Positions 8,734 to 17,681 are shown, counted from the stretch's first letter. The stretch is DNA of 64,000 nucleotides from Halosimplex aquaticum (GCF_028747785.1 NZ_CP118158.1:1798001-1862000), one strand, 5' to 3'. Notes: generated from the letters alone by a model not told the origin. Made by a program: numbers and translations.

Positions 8734-9396
8734 ATGACCGAGGAGACAGCCTCCGACCGCGGGAGCACAACGCGGGACCTGTACGTCGTCTTCGAGGTGG
8801 AACCTTCTCCGGAGAGTGATTGTCCCCTCGGTGATTTCGACGGCAGGGTCGACGAGATCAGGCAACAGTTCGCCGGCGACGACTGTCACACCGATACGAC
8901 AGTGCGCACGAGCGACTGTGACTGCGAGCCCGAGAGCGAATGTACCGAAGTCATGCATACGACGAGTCCCGTCGAGGATTCGTGTCCCTGTGCTGTCTTC
9001 GGTGAGTTCGGCTGTGTCCCGGAACTGAGTGCAGTCGGCGACGGACGAATCGTCCTGGAGACGTACCTGCCGGACCGCGACCACCTGTCGGAGCTCGTCG
9101 ACGCGCTGAAGGGGGTTGCGGACGGGCTCCGGCTCCGGCAACTGAAGCGCATCGAGAACGGAACTGCCGAGCGAAATAGGGACACCGTCACCCTCGACCT
9201 CTTCGAGGTCACTGAGAAACAGCGCGAAGCGGTCACGAAAGCCGTCACGGCAGGGTACTACGAATCGCCGCGGGAGACGTCACTCGGCGAACTCGCGGAC
9301 GATCTCGACATCTCGAAGTCTGCACTCACGCAACGACTCAACGGCGTCGAGTCGAAACTCGCCACTGCCGCGTTCGCGGAGGTGAGTGCGGACTGA
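8734..9396 (+). CDS. Cysteine-rich HTH_10 regulator, DmsR-like
   Basis: 220 residues. The N-terminal sensor region contains an unusual run of cysteines (C29; DDCH; SDCDCEPESEC; SCPCAVFGEFGC), which suits metal, arsenic or redox sensing. The C-terminal HTH_10 part has VTEKQREAVTKAVTAGYYESPR and LGELADDLDISKSALTQRL. Regulators of this build (DmsR) stand beside anaerobic-respiration operons in haloarchaea. This one is about 1.5 kb before a molybdoenzyme operon, so control of that operon is a fair inference. It overlaps the next gene by one base. Confidence 0.8.
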   Translation: MTEETASDRGSTTRDLYVVFEVEPSPESDCPLGDFDGRVDEIRQQFAGDDCHTDTTVRTSDCDCEPESECTEVMHTTSPVEDSCPCAVFGEFGCVPELSAVGDGRIVLETYLPDRDHLSELVDALKGVADGLRLRQLKRIENGTAERNRDTVTLDLFEVTEKQREAVTKAVTAGYYESPRETSLGELADDLDISKSALTQRLNGVESKLATAAFAEVSAD

Positions 9397-9653
9397 TGAG
9401 CCGATTAGTCGAGCTCGACGCGACGGGGCCGAGGAAGCTCGACGAATCGGATCTCGACCCGGAGAAAGGAGATATCGCCGTCTGCCAGTGTGGGCTTTCG
9501 GAGGAGTTCCCGTTCTGTGATGGATCGCACAGTTGTACCGAAACCGAAGATGCGGACACGTGCTATCGCTATGTCGAAGATGAGATGTCACAGCAGCTAC
9601 AGACAGTCGTTCGTATCGTATACGAGGACGGAACGACCGAAGCGATCGACTGA
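9396..9653 (+). CDS. CDGSH-type iron-sulfur protein
   Basis: 85 residues. It contains the CDGSH cluster signature CQCGLSEEFPFCDGSH, which supplies three Cys and one His to a redox-active [2Fe-2S] cluster. The start ATG overlaps the stop of the regulator upstream (TGATG), so the two are co-transcribed. A small soluble Fe-S protein next to a Cys-rich regulator may act in redox signalling or cluster donation. The partner is not known. Confidence 0.88.
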   Translation: MSRLVELDATGPRKLDESDLDPEKGDIAVCQCGLSEEFPFCDGSHSCTETEDADTCYRYVEDEMSQQLQTVVRIVYEDGTTEAID

Positions 9654-9741
9654 CCGCCACGAACGAGGGCCGGCAGTCACTGAATTTTCGCTGGTTCAGA
9701 ATCGTCCCAAGGATTAATTCGTCACTTCGAGACGGTTCACT

Positions 9742-10071
9742 ATGGCGGACGAAATAGATTCCCCAGAAGAACTGCCCTCGACCGCAGGTGAACTCGCCGA
9801 AGAATATCCCGAGGTGTGGGACGAATATGCCGACCTCGGAGAGGCCTGTTCAGAGGCTGGCCCCATCGACGACGAGGCGAAACGGCTCGTCAAGCTCGCG
9901 CTGGCCGTCGGTTCCCAGTCGGAGGGGGCCGTCCACTCGCACGTCCGCAGAGGCCTCGAAGAGGACATCGATCCAGAGGCGCTCCGGCACGTCGCGCTCC
10001 TCTCGATCCCGACAATCGGGTTCCCGAAGGCGATGGCCGCCATGAGCTGGATCGACGACCTAGCAGAGTGA
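9742..10071 (+). CDS. AhpD/carboxymuconolactone-decarboxylase-like protein lacking the catalytic cysteines
   Basis: 109 residues with the all-helical AhpD/CMD fold pattern (EEYPEVWDEYADLGEACSEAGPIDDEAKRLVKLA then the helix SQSEGAVHSHVRRGLEEDI). The CxxC pair expected before the conserved His in peroxidase-type members is absent here (SEGAVHSH). It is therefore unlikely to be a classical alkylhydroperoxidase. A TATA-like GGATTAATTC lies about 28 bases upstream of the ATG. It sits between the regulator pair and the molybdoenzyme operon. Confidence 0.75.
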   Translation: MADEIDSPEELPSTAGELAEEYPEVWDEYADLGEACSEAGPIDDEAKRLVKLALAVGSQSEGAVHSHVRRGLEEDIDPEALRHVALLSIPTIGFPKAMAAMSWIDDLAE

Positions 10072-10184
10072 ACGGGTTGGCTTTCGCCTCGCTACCGCTG
10101 TGACCGACCATCGATCGGACGACATGCTCGCCGGGAGCACCGAACGATCGACTTCTTCCCTCGTTTCCGTGCGTTTCTACCACG

Positions 10185-10211
10185 TGTATATAAAGGTCTG
10201 AATTATTCAGA
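10185..10211 (+). promoter_or_regulatory. Promoter and palindromic operator of the molybdoenzyme operon
   Basis: A strong TATA box (GTATATAAAG, 10185-10194) is followed at once by a perfect palindrome TCTGAA-TTA-TTCAGA at 10197-10211. A repressor bound there would cover the space between TATA box and transcription start. It precedes the small gene at 10248 by about 40 bases. Confidence 0.6.
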
Positions 10212-10247
10212 GGGGGACGGATGCTGGAGTGAGCCCTACGATTATCT

Positions 10248-10481
10248 ATGAATCGGAGTACCGACCAGCCACCGGACATCGACGACGACGAGTTCGACGA
10301 GTGGGCCGACGACCAGCTCGGCGACGTCGAGTACGACACGGAACTCGGCAAAGAGATGGGCAAGGACGCGATTCGGCTCGCCCGTGGCGAGTTGAGTGAG
10401 GAGGAGTTCCACGAGAAGTACCACGAACAGGTGAAAGCGGAGTTCGGCGTCGACGAACGACCGACGAAACCGGAGCAATAA
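10248..10481 (+). CDS. Small acidic protein leading the molybdoenzyme operon
   Basis: 77 residues, very acidic, helical (TELGKEMGKDAIRLARGELS). It ends one base before the start of the catalytic subunit gene. Similar small proteins precede other haloarchaeal Fe-S/molybdenum reductase genes and are often annotated as ferredoxin N-terminal-domain proteins, but no cysteine is present here. A structural or maturation role in the complex is an inference. Confidence 0.7.
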   Translation: MNRSTDQPPDIDDDEFDEWADDQLGDVEYDTELGKEMGKDAIRLARGELSEEEFHEKYHEQVKAEFGVDERPTKPEQ

Positions 10482-10482
10482 C

Positions 10483-13233
10483 ATGTTACGGAACGACGAC
10501 GACAATCTCGAGCTGACGCGTCGTGACGCGATGAAAGCGGGCGGGGCGGCGGCGGTGGCGCTCGGCCTCGGCGGGTCGGCCTCTCACCTCACGTCGCTCG
10601 GGGAGGCGCAGTCGACGGAACTCGAGTACGAAGAGGTGCCGACGGCCTGCTGGATCGGGAAGATGGACTGTTCGGCGACGGCCAAGAAGGTCGGTAATCG
10701 CGTCGTCAAGTACGAAGGTAACCCAGAGGACCCGCGAACGGACGGCTCTCTCTGTCCGAAGGGGCAGGCCCAGATCGAGCAGGTGTACAATCCCTACAGA
10801 ATCAAGGCGCCGCTGAAGCGCACGAACGAGAAGGGCCAGCACGGCGAGTGGCAGGAGATCGGCTGGGACCAGGCGATGGACGAGATCGGCGAGGACCTGA
10901 AGACGAAACTGGAGGACGATCCGCGGCGGGTCGTCTTCCAGGTCGGCCGGAAGAAATCGCCGCAGTGGCAGGAAGACGCCTGGGTCACCGGTACGAGCAA
11001 CAAGTACGGCAGCATCGAGAAGTACGGACACGGCGCGACGTGCTCGGACTCGGGGTACCGTGGCCAGGAGCTGATGTTCGCGACCCACGGGGTCTCTGAG
11101 ACCGACTTCCAGAACTGCGAGTTCTTCATCGGCTGGGGACACAACATGACTCAGGGCGGTGGGGCACACCTCTGTCAGATCACGTGGCCCAAACAGATCG
11201 CAGACGCCCGCGACGACCAGGGGATGGAGACCGTCGCGATCGACCCCCAGCGCCGTAACTCCGGTCCCTACACTGACCAGTGGCTCCCGATAGAACCCGG
11301 GACGGACATGGCGTTCTGGCTCGCGTTCAACAGCGTGCTCGTCCGCGAGGGCTACATCGACGAGGAGTACCTCACGACTGCCACGAACGCCCCGTGTCTC
11401 GTCGCGACCGAGGGCCCCGAGGAAGGCCACATCCTCCGGACTGACGACGCCCAGGACCCCGGCGAGGAGTACACCTGGGCCGACGGCGAACTGGTCTGGG
11501 ACGAACAGGCCGGCGAGCCCGTCGCACACGAAGAGGCCTCAGCCCCGGAGAACGTCGCTCTCGAAGGGACCTACGAGGTCGACGGCGTCGAAGTGCGGCC
11601 GGCCTTCGACCTCTACCTCGATCAGATCTCCCAGTACGACCCCGAGTGGGCCGCCGAGATTACCGATATCGACGCCGACACCATCGACGAACTCGCCAAG
11701 AAGTGGGGCGAGAACGCCAAGATCGGCGCGACCGTCGAGGTCGATGGCGTCGAGATACCGTATCGGCCGGTCGGGATGCACGGCTACCACGTCGCCCAGC
11801 AAGAGATGGGCGTCCCGACGACGATGGCTCACTACCACGCTGCGATGCTGGTGGGGGCAGTCGACGTCGTCGGCTCCACGCGCGTCCGGAAGGCCAAGTA
11901 CGACGGTCCCAAGGACTACCGAGAGCCGTTCCGCGACCAGGCGTTCCACCCCGAGAAGATCACGAAAGAACCCGACGGGCCGTCGCTGGGTGGGAGCATG
12001 TTCCACCCGATCGATTCGACGGCCTACTCGCAGTCCCACGTCAGCCAGACGAACCCCGACAAGTACAACCTCCCCTACGAACCGGAGGAGATGGCGTGGA
12101 TCGTCCAGATGGCCAACCCGGTCACGTCGGCCCCGGGGGTCGACACCGTCATCGAGAGCATGAGCAGGCTCGACACGACCGTCGTCTGCGACCCCTGGAT
12201 GAGCGAGACGGCCGACGTCGCCGCCGACTACGTGCTCCCGGCGGCGACCGCCGACAAACTCCAGGGTCCGACCGGCGGCTGGGACGGCTACGCCGACATC
12301 GAGCACATCCGGTTCCCCTCGATGGACCCGCTGTGGAACACCAAGCCCGACGCCGAAATATACATCCAGCTCGCCAAGGCCGTCGACGCCTACGAGGAGT
12401 ACGTCGCGGACATCAACGCTGAACTCGGGCTCGAGGGGACCGAGTATGCCTACGCCGGTGCCGACGAGACGCCCGACGACCCCAGCGAGTTCCTCCGTGA
12501 CGGCCTCGACCGCTGGGCGAAGACCAAGGGCAAGAGCCTGGAGTGGTTCCGGGAGGGTAACGTCATTACCAACGAGTGGGACATCGGCGGCGGCAACCGC
12601 TACGCCTACACCTGGGGCATGGACAACGGCTACGGCGAGTTCAACCCCTACGACGCCAAGCACGAGTTCTACAGCGAGACGCTATTCCGCCTCGGCGAGC
12701 GCGTCGAGGAACTGTTCGCCGACTCGAAGTTCGACGACCCCGAGTCGGAGTTCCCCTACCTCCAGGACTACAACGCGTACCCGACCTGGCGCCAGCCGAC
12801 GATGTACGATTCCCCCGACGAGTACGACCTGACGCTGTTCAGCTGGCACCAGATCGAGCACAAGCAGACCCGGACGGCGAACAACAAGCTCCTCAACGAG
12901 ATCGCGCCCAAGAGCGCGTTCCGGCTGAACCCCGAGGACGCCGAGCGCATCGGTGTCGAGGACGGTGACGAGGTCGTCCTCAAGACGCACGACGCCCAGA
13001 ACGACGAGGCCAAACAGGTCGAAGGGGTCGTGATGATTCAGGACGGCGTCAAACCCGGCACGGTTGGTGTGCCCCACCACCACGGAAGCTGGAAGGATCC
13101 CGAGAGCGAGGCGCTCGACGAAGGGCCAAGCATCAACAAAGCGATTCCGAGCGGCCCGGGCTACCTCGGGCTGGACAACGGACAGGCGTTCCAGGTCCGT
13201 GCGAAGGTCGAACCCAAAGGAGGTGACAACTGA
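10483..13233 (+). CDS. Molybdopterin oxidoreductase catalytic subunit, probable respiratory arsenate reductase (ArrA-like)
   Basis: 916 residues. The Tat signal is LTRRDAMKAG (residues 11-20). The Fe-S motif is C56-x6-C63-x27-C91. The outer spacing matches the family pattern C-x2-C-x3-C-x27-C, but the second Cys is replaced by Gly59. Cys187 in HGATCSDSGYRGQ is the likely molybdenum ligand, as in arsenate, polysulfide and thiosulfate reductases. The C-terminal cofactor-binding domain has the section SAFRLNPEDAERIGVEDGDEV. It is the catalytic part of a complex facing the outside of the membrane. Downstream genes supply a ferredoxin subunit, a NrfD anchor and a TorD chaperone. arsR, acr3 and arsC nearby favour arsenate as substrate. 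Sulfur-compound reduction is the main alternative. Confidence 0.8.
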   Translation: MLRNDDDNLELTRRDAMKAGGAAAVALGLGGSASHLTSLGEAQSTELEYEEVPTACWIGKMDCSATAKKVGNRVVKYEGNPEDPRTDGSLCPKGQAQIEQVYNPYRIKAPLKRTNEKGQHGEWQEIGWDQAMDEIGEDLKTKLEDDPRRVVFQVGRKKSPQWQEDAWVTGTSNKYGSIEKYGHGATCSDSGYRGQELMFATHGVSETDFQNCEFFIGWGHNMTQGGGAHLCQITWPKQIADARDDQGMETVAIDPQRRNSGPYTDQWLPIEPGTDMAFWLAFNSVLVREGYIDEEYLTTATNAPCLVATEGPEEGHILRTDDAQDPGEEYTWADGELVWDEQAGEPVAHEEASAPENVALEGTYEVDGVEVRPAFDLYLDQISQYDPEWAAEITDIDADTIDELAKKWGENAKIGATVEVDGVEIPYRPVGMHGYHVAQQEMGVPTTMAHYHAAMLVGAVDVVGSTRVRKAKYDGPKDYREPFRDQAFHPEKITKEPDGPSLGGSMFHPIDSTAYSQSHVSQTNPDKYNLPYEPEEMAWIVQMANPVTSAPGVDTVIESMSRLDTTVVCDPWMSETADVAADYVLPAATADKLQGPTGGWDGYADIEHIRFPSMDPLWNTKPDAEIYIQLAKAVDAYEEYVADINAELGLEGTEYAYAGADETPDDPSEFLRDGLDRWAKTKGKSLEWFREGNVITNEWDIGGGNRYAYTWGMDNGYGEFNPYDAKHEFYSETLFRLGERVEELFADSKFDDPESEFPYLQDYNAYPTWRQPTMYDSPDEYDLTLFSWHQIEHKQTRTANNKLLNEIAPKSAFRLNPEDAERIGVEDGDEVVLKTHDAQNDEAKQVEGVVMIQDGVKPGTVGVPHHHGSWKDPESEALDEGPSINKAIPSGPGYLGLDNGQAFQVRAKVEPKGGDN

Positions 13234-14108
13234 TGACGCAACTCGGCATGGCGATCGACTTGGAGCGGTGTTACGGCTGCCGGGCCTGCATGGAGGCCTG
13301 CAAGGTCGAGAACAGCACGCCCCGCGGGGCGTTCTGGATGCACGTCTTCCGCTACGAGGAAGGCGAGTACCCGAACACCGAGCAGACCAACATGCCACGG
13401 CCGTGCCAGCACTGCTCGGAGCCGTCGTGTGCGTCTGCCTGCCCGACGAGCGCACGGTTCAAGCGCGAGGAGGATGGCATCGTCCTCACCGACTACGACC
13501 GGTGTATCGGCTGTCGGTACTGCGAGATCGGCTGTCCGTACGGTGTCAACTACGCGCAGTTCCAGCATCCGGACGAAGCGCAGTACGGTTACGGCCACTC
13601 CGAAAGCGCCGGCGACGACACGTTCGGGTCCGGCAGTCTCGCCGAGGAACTCGGCGACGAGAACCCCGACGGGGGCAGACCGCCGTGGCACGACCCGATC
13701 CACGACCGGGGCGTCGAGCCGCGTGGCACGCAGATGTCCGGCCCCCAGCCCGAGGGCGTGATGAGTAAGTGTACCATGTGTGTCCACCGACAGGACAACG
13801 AGGAACGGGGCCAGCAGGGGACGACGGCCTGTCAGGAGACCTGTCCCGTCGACGCCATCAAGTTCGGCGACATGGAGGACCCCGAGAGCGAACCCCGACA
13901 GCACCTCCGGGAGAAGTCCTCCTCGTCGACGTTCAAACTGCTGGAGGACCGCGGGACCGAACCGAACGTCGTCTACATCGGCGACGAGCCGGGCGACGAC
14001 GCCCGCGCCATCGAGGACGCCGACTCGTTCAAGGATCCAGAAGAGGCCATCGAGGTCGAACGGAACCCACCCGAGACTCGCTCGACCGACGTGGAGGTGA
14101 ACCAATGA
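13233..14108 (+). CDS. Four-cluster ferredoxin subunit of the molybdoenzyme (ArrB/PsrB-like)
   Basis: 291 residues. It has cysteine groups for four [4Fe-4S] clusters: CYGCRACMEAC (residues 13-23), CQHCSEPSCASACP (about 57-70), CIGCRYCEIGCP (about 91-102), and CTMC (about 182) with CQETCP. It passes electrons from the membrane subunit to the molybdenum subunit. No Tat signal is present, so it is likely exported together with the catalytic partner. It overlaps the catalytic gene by one base and the NrfD gene by four. An acidic tail of about 70 residues extends beyond the usual length. Confidence 0.9.
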   Translation: MTQLGMAIDLERCYGCRACMEACKVENSTPRGAFWMHVFRYEEGEYPNTEQTNMPRPCQHCSEPSCASACPTSARFKREEDGIVLTDYDRCIGCRYCEIGCPYGVNYAQFQHPDEAQYGYGHSESAGDDTFGSGSLAEELGDENPDGGRPPWHDPIHDRGVEPRGTQMSGPQPEGVMSKCTMCVHRQDNEERGQQGTTACQETCPVDAIKFGDMEDPESEPRQHLREKSSSSTFKLLEDRGTEPNVVYIGDEPGDDARAIEDADSFKDPEEAIEVERNPPETRSTDVEVNQ

Positions 14109-15394
14109 GTACCCCATCCGCCCGAACCCGACTCACCGAACCGCTCCAGGACACCAGCAGGGTGTACTACGCCCTCGTCGGCGTCGCACTCGTGCTCGTC
14201 CTCGGAATGCTGTACAGCTTCGTAACCGTCCTCACGCAGGGCCACGCCGTCACCGGACTGAACAACTGGGGGACCGACGCGGGCGTCCCCTGGGGGTTAG
14301 ACATCGGCGCGTTCACCTGGTGGGCGCTGATGGGCGTCGGCGCGATAGCGCTGTCGGCGATCATCCGCGTCTTCCGGATGGACGACTACGAGCCCTATGC
14401 CCGCATCGGCGAACTCGTGACGCCGCTCGCGTTCCTCGCGAGCTTCCTGCACATCCTGTTCGACCTCGGGCAGCCGTTCCGGGTGTTCAACACGCTGCTG
14501 TACCTGCCGCTGGAGTCGCCGATCGCCTGGGACGTGCTCCTGCTGGGCGGACTGGGCGTGCTCTCGATCGCCTACCTGCTCGTGTCGATCCGCCGGGACC
14601 TGCACGAGCTGTACCACGACGGCGTGCTCCCGTCGGCTCTCTCACCCGTCTACGACGCCCTGCTGATCGGCTACGAGCCGGCAGCGGCGAACGACGGTCG
14701 GGACGTCCAGTGGTGGCTCGCCGCCGCCGTACTCGTGTTCATTCCCGTCGTGGGCGGCGGACTCGTCCCGTTCGTCTGGGGACCGTTCGGCGTGAACATC
14801 AACTGGTTCGGGGCGATACAGGGGCCGACGTTCCTCGCCGGGAGCATGACCGTCGGTGCGGCGACGCTGCTGTTCGTCGCCGGGGTCCTGCGGTTCGCCT
14901 ACGATCTGGACGACGTGTTCACCGACGTGACGCTCCGACGGTTCGGCGTGTTCACGGGCGCGTTCGCGTTCACGTATCTGCTGGGCGTCTTCTACGAGGT
15001 CCAGACCGGGACGTTCGCGGCCGACATGGCCGATCCGACGGTCTCATCGCTGGTCTTTCAGGGCCCGCTCGCCCCGCTGCTGTGGCTGGCGATCGCGGCC
15101 GTCGTCCTCCCGACAATCTACCTCGTCGTCCAGCAGGCGCTCGGTCGGTTCAGCCTCGCCGGGACGGTCGTGTTCGCGGGCGTGATGCTCGTCGGCGTCC
15201 TGCACCAGGAGACGTGGCTGACCGTCGGCGGCCTGCTGTACCCCGATCTGATGTACCCCGTCGGCGAGTACACGCCGTCGATCTACGAGTGGCTGAACCT
15301 GATGGGGACGACGGCGCTGGTCGCGCTCGGACTGCTCGTGTTCGCCAAGACGCTCCCGGTCGTCGCCACCAACGGAGTCGAACCAGACCGATGA
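14105..15394 (+). CDS. NrfD/PsrC-type membrane subunit
   Basis: 429 residues from ATG 14105, which overlaps the ferredoxin stop (ATGA). About 8-10 membrane helices are visible, for example YYALVGVALVLVLGMLYSF and AFTWWALMGVGAIALSAII. The conserved NrfD stretch LASFLHILFDLGQPFRVFNT is present near residues 110-135. It oxidises quinol in the membrane and hands electrons to the ferredoxin subunit, tying the reductase to the menaquinone pool. Confidence 0.9.
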   Translation: MSTPSARTRLTEPLQDTSRVYYALVGVALVLVLGMLYSFVTVLTQGHAVTGLNNWGTDAGVPWGLDIGAFTWWALMGVGAIALSAIIRVFRMDDYEPYARIGELVTPLAFLASFLHILFDLGQPFRVFNTLLYLPLESPIAWDVLLLGGLGVLSIAYLLVSIRRDLHELYHDGVLPSALSPVYDALLIGYEPAAANDGRDVQWWLAAAVLVFIPVVGGGLVPFVWGPFGVNINWFGAIQGPTFLAGSMTVGAATLLFVAGVLRFAYDLDDVFTDVTLRRFGVFTGAFAFTYLLGVFYEVQTGTFAADMADPTVSSLVFQGPLAPLLWLAIAAVVLPTIYLVVQQALGRFSLAGTVVFAGVMLVGVLHQETWLTVGGLLYPDLMYPVGEYTPSIYEWLNLMGTTALVALGLLVFAKTLPVVATNGVEPDR

Positions 15395-16071
15395 CCGACC
15401 AGAACGCCGACACTGGATCGGTCGTGGCCGAGCGAAGCGACGGTCACACGGACCAGACGGCCCGCGAGATAGACGCGCGCGTCTATCGGGTGCTGGGCGA
15501 GCAGTTCCTGGCACGACCCGACCGAGAGCGAGTCGACGCCGTCGGGATCTGGGCCAGCGAGTGGCGCGGCAACGCCGAGCGCCTCCCGCCGGAGTTCGAC
15601 GCGGCGCTGGAACGAATCGAGGACGGCGCGACCGCCGACGCGGAGACGCTCCGGACGGCGTACACCCACCTCTTCCGTGGCGTCTCCGAACGAGCGCCCG
15701 ATCCCCCCTACGAGTCGATGTACGTCGACGGGAGCTTCTACAGCGGGACGACTACCGAGATCCGGAAAGGCTACCGCTGGGCCGGCCTCGACGTCGACGA
15801 CGCGGGCGGCAACGAGCCCCCGGATCACCTGGGGCTCGAACTGCAATTCCTCGGGGAACTGGTCGCGATGGACGACGGCGATAGGGACCCCGACGAGCCC
15901 GACCTCGACGACGCACTGTGGTGGCTGCTGGACGAGCACCTGACCGAGTGGTTGCCGACCTACCACGCCCGCATACGGCGCGAAGAGCCACACGAGTACT
16001 ACGGGGGATTGCTCGACCTAGCGTTAGCGGTCGTCACGTCTCACCACAAACGCCTCGCAGAGAACAGATAA
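15391..16071 (+). CDS. TorD/DmsD-family maturation chaperone
   Basis: 226 residues. All-helical family with the signature NEPPDHLGLELQFLGEL near residues 138-155, matching the E-P-x-D-H motif of TorD chaperones. It guards the Tat-exported molybdenum subunit in the cytoplasm until the cofactor is inserted. The start overlaps the NrfD stop (ATGA). Confidence 0.88.
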   Translation: MTDQNADTGSVVAERSDGHTDQTAREIDARVYRVLGEQFLARPDRERVDAVGIWASEWRGNAERLPPEFDAALERIEDGATADAETLRTAYTHLFRGVSERAPDPPYESMYVDGSFYSGTTTEIRKGYRWAGLDVDDAGGNEPPDHLGLELQFLGELVAMDDGDRDPDEPDLDDALWWLLDEHLTEWLPTYHARIRREEPHEYYGGLLDLALAVVTSHHKRLAENR

Positions 16072-16073
16072 CC

Positions 16074-16466
16074 ATGCTCGATGCGCACAACATCTACGAG
16101 ATTGAGTTCGACGTGCCCGCACGCAACCGGGAGTCCTTCGAGGACTGGCTGTCGGAGGACGTCGTCGAGTGGGTGAGCCACGAGACGGTCGCGTTCTTCG
16201 AGGTCTTCCAGAACGACACGGGAATGTCCCCCGAAGTGAAGTTCGTCTTCGGGTTCGAGACGTTGAAACAGTGGGCGACGTTCGTCGGGAGCGACGCACA
16301 CGAGGCCGCAATCGACAGCCTCAGCGTGCTCGCAGAGAACCGTGAGGCGGTTCTGTGGCAGCGCGCATCGGTCAAACTCGACGACACCCTCGATCGGCCA
16401 GTCGGTGACGGGGGTACGATTCGGAAGAACGGACGACACAGCGCAGACGCGGTCTTATCACAATGA
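16074..16466 (+). CDS. Small operon protein of unknown function (ferredoxin-like fold possible)
   Basis: 130 residues starting MLDAHNIYEIEF. The pattern of strands and helices (ARNRESFEDWLSEDVVEW; HETVAFFEVFQNDTG; SPEVKFVFGFETLKQWATFV) looks like the small alpha-beta fold of antibiotic-monooxygenase-like or DUF-type proteins. No catalytic motif is seen. It lies 2 bases after the chaperone and overlaps the Mrp gene by four, so it belongs to the reductase operon. Confidence 0.7.
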   Translation: MLDAHNIYEIEFDVPARNRESFEDWLSEDVVEWVSHETVAFFEVFQNDTGMSPEVKFVFGFETLKQWATFVGSDAHEAAIDSLSVLAENREAVLWQRASVKLDDTLDRPVGDGGTIRKNGRHSADAVLSQ

Positions 16467-17530
16467 CAGAAGCAATCAGCACAGCACTACGAGACGTCGA
16501 GGATCCGATCATCGAGGAAGACATCTTGTCTGCTGGTCTGGTCGGAGAGATTACCGTCGAGGACGGCGTCGCGGAGATACCGCTCGCTCTGGGTGCCCCT
16601 CACTCGCCGGCAGAGACGGAGATCGCAGACCAGGTCCGGGAAGTCGTCGACGAGGCGGGCTACGAGCCGTCGCTCTCCGTCGAGATCGACGATCAGACGC
16701 CGGCGGCGATAGTCGAGGACGCCCCGAACGTGATCGCAGTCTCCTCAGGGAAAGGCGGCGTCGGCAAGAGCACCGTCGCGGTGAACCTCGCGACGGCGAT
16801 GGCGGACCGCGGCGCTCGCGTCGGGCTGTTCGACGCCGACGTGTACGGGCCGAACATCCCGCGGATGCTCGGCGTGCACGGCCATCCAGGGATGGCTGAC
16901 GACGACGAGACGATCATTCCGCTGGAGCGCTACGGCCTCCAGTTGATGAGCATCGGATTTCTCGTCGGCGAGGACGACCCCGTCATCTGGCGCGGAGCGA
17001 TGGTCGACAAGGTCCTGACGCAGCTCTACCACGACGTGGCGTGGGACGACCTGGACTATCTCGTGGTCGACTTACCGCCGGGGACCGGTGACGCACAGCT
17101 GACGATGCTCCAGCAGATGCCCGTCGTCGGATCCGTCGTCGTGACGACCCCACAGGACGTCGCGTTGGACAACGCACGGAAGGGCGTGCGAATGTACGAC
17201 CAGCACGACGCACACGTTCTCGGCGTCGTCGAGAACATGAGCACGTTCGTCTGTCCGGACTGCGGGAACGAGCACGACGTGTTCGATACGGGCGGGGGTG
17301 AACGACTCGCCGACGCGTACGACATCCTGTTCCTCGGGCGGATCCCGTTAGACCCCGCCGTCCGCGAGTCCGGTGAGACGGGCGAACCGGTTGTCCTGGC
17401 CGACACGGAGTCCGCGGCGACCTTCGAAGACGTCGCGGGGAACGTGATGGACCGCGTCGGCGAGATCAGACGAGAGTCCCACCGGCTGACTGCAACCGGG
17501 CAGAACTCACCACCCGCACAACAGATATAG
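16463..17530 (+). CDS. Mrp/ApbC-type Fe-S cluster carrier ATPase
   Basis: 355 residues. The N-terminal MIP18/DUF59 domain covers about residues 5-80. It is followed by a deviant Walker A, SSGKGGVGKST (about 94-104), and FDADVYGPNIPRMLG. The Mrp stretch VVDLPPGTGDAQLTM and the late CPDCG (two cluster-binding cysteines) are present. It holds and donates [4Fe-4S] clusters. Being the last gene of the reductase operon, it probably loads the five or so clusters of the complex. Confidence 0.92.
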   Translation: MTEAISTALRDVEDPIIEEDILSAGLVGEITVEDGVAEIPLALGAPHSPAETEIADQVREVVDEAGYEPSLSVEIDDQTPAAIVEDAPNVIAVSSGKGGVGKSTVAVNLATAMADRGARVGLFDADVYGPNIPRMLGVHGHPGMADDDETIIPLERYGLQLMSIGFLVGEDDPVIWRGAMVDKVLTQLYHDVAWDDLDYLVVDLPPGTGDAQLTMLQQMPVVGSVVVTTPQDVALDNARKGVRMYDQHDAHVLGVVENMSTFVCPDCGNEHDVFDTGGGERLADAYDILFLGRIPLDPAVRESGETGEPVVLADTESAATFEDVAGNVMDRVGEIRRESHRLTATGQNSPPAQQI

Positions 17531-17681
17531 TTTAGTATTTTATCAACCGTATTATCTTCCCGGATTCGTTTTTGAGGGCATATATCCCTATTCTGCGGCC
17601 AATCAAGCCATAAAGGGGAGAATTCCGAATCTACCCGGAAGATTTAATTGAATAGATTCTAAATTATGCGGTAGAGAGGAA
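17531..17681. promoter_or_regulatory. AT-rich intergenic region with TATA-like element before 17682
   Basis: The region is markedly AT-rich. TTTAATTG at about 17643 is a plausible TATA box. Short inverted arms (CTTCCCGGA and TACCCGGAAG) lie about 65 bases apart. A terminator for the reductase operon and a promoter for the next gene are expected here. Confidence 0.35.

Noticed and set aside
10483..13233. Calling the catalytic subunit a DMSO reductase
   Set aside because: The probable molybdenum ligand is Cys187 and the anchor is of NrfD type, unlike Ser-ligated DMSO reductases; arsenic genes nearby also point elsewhere.
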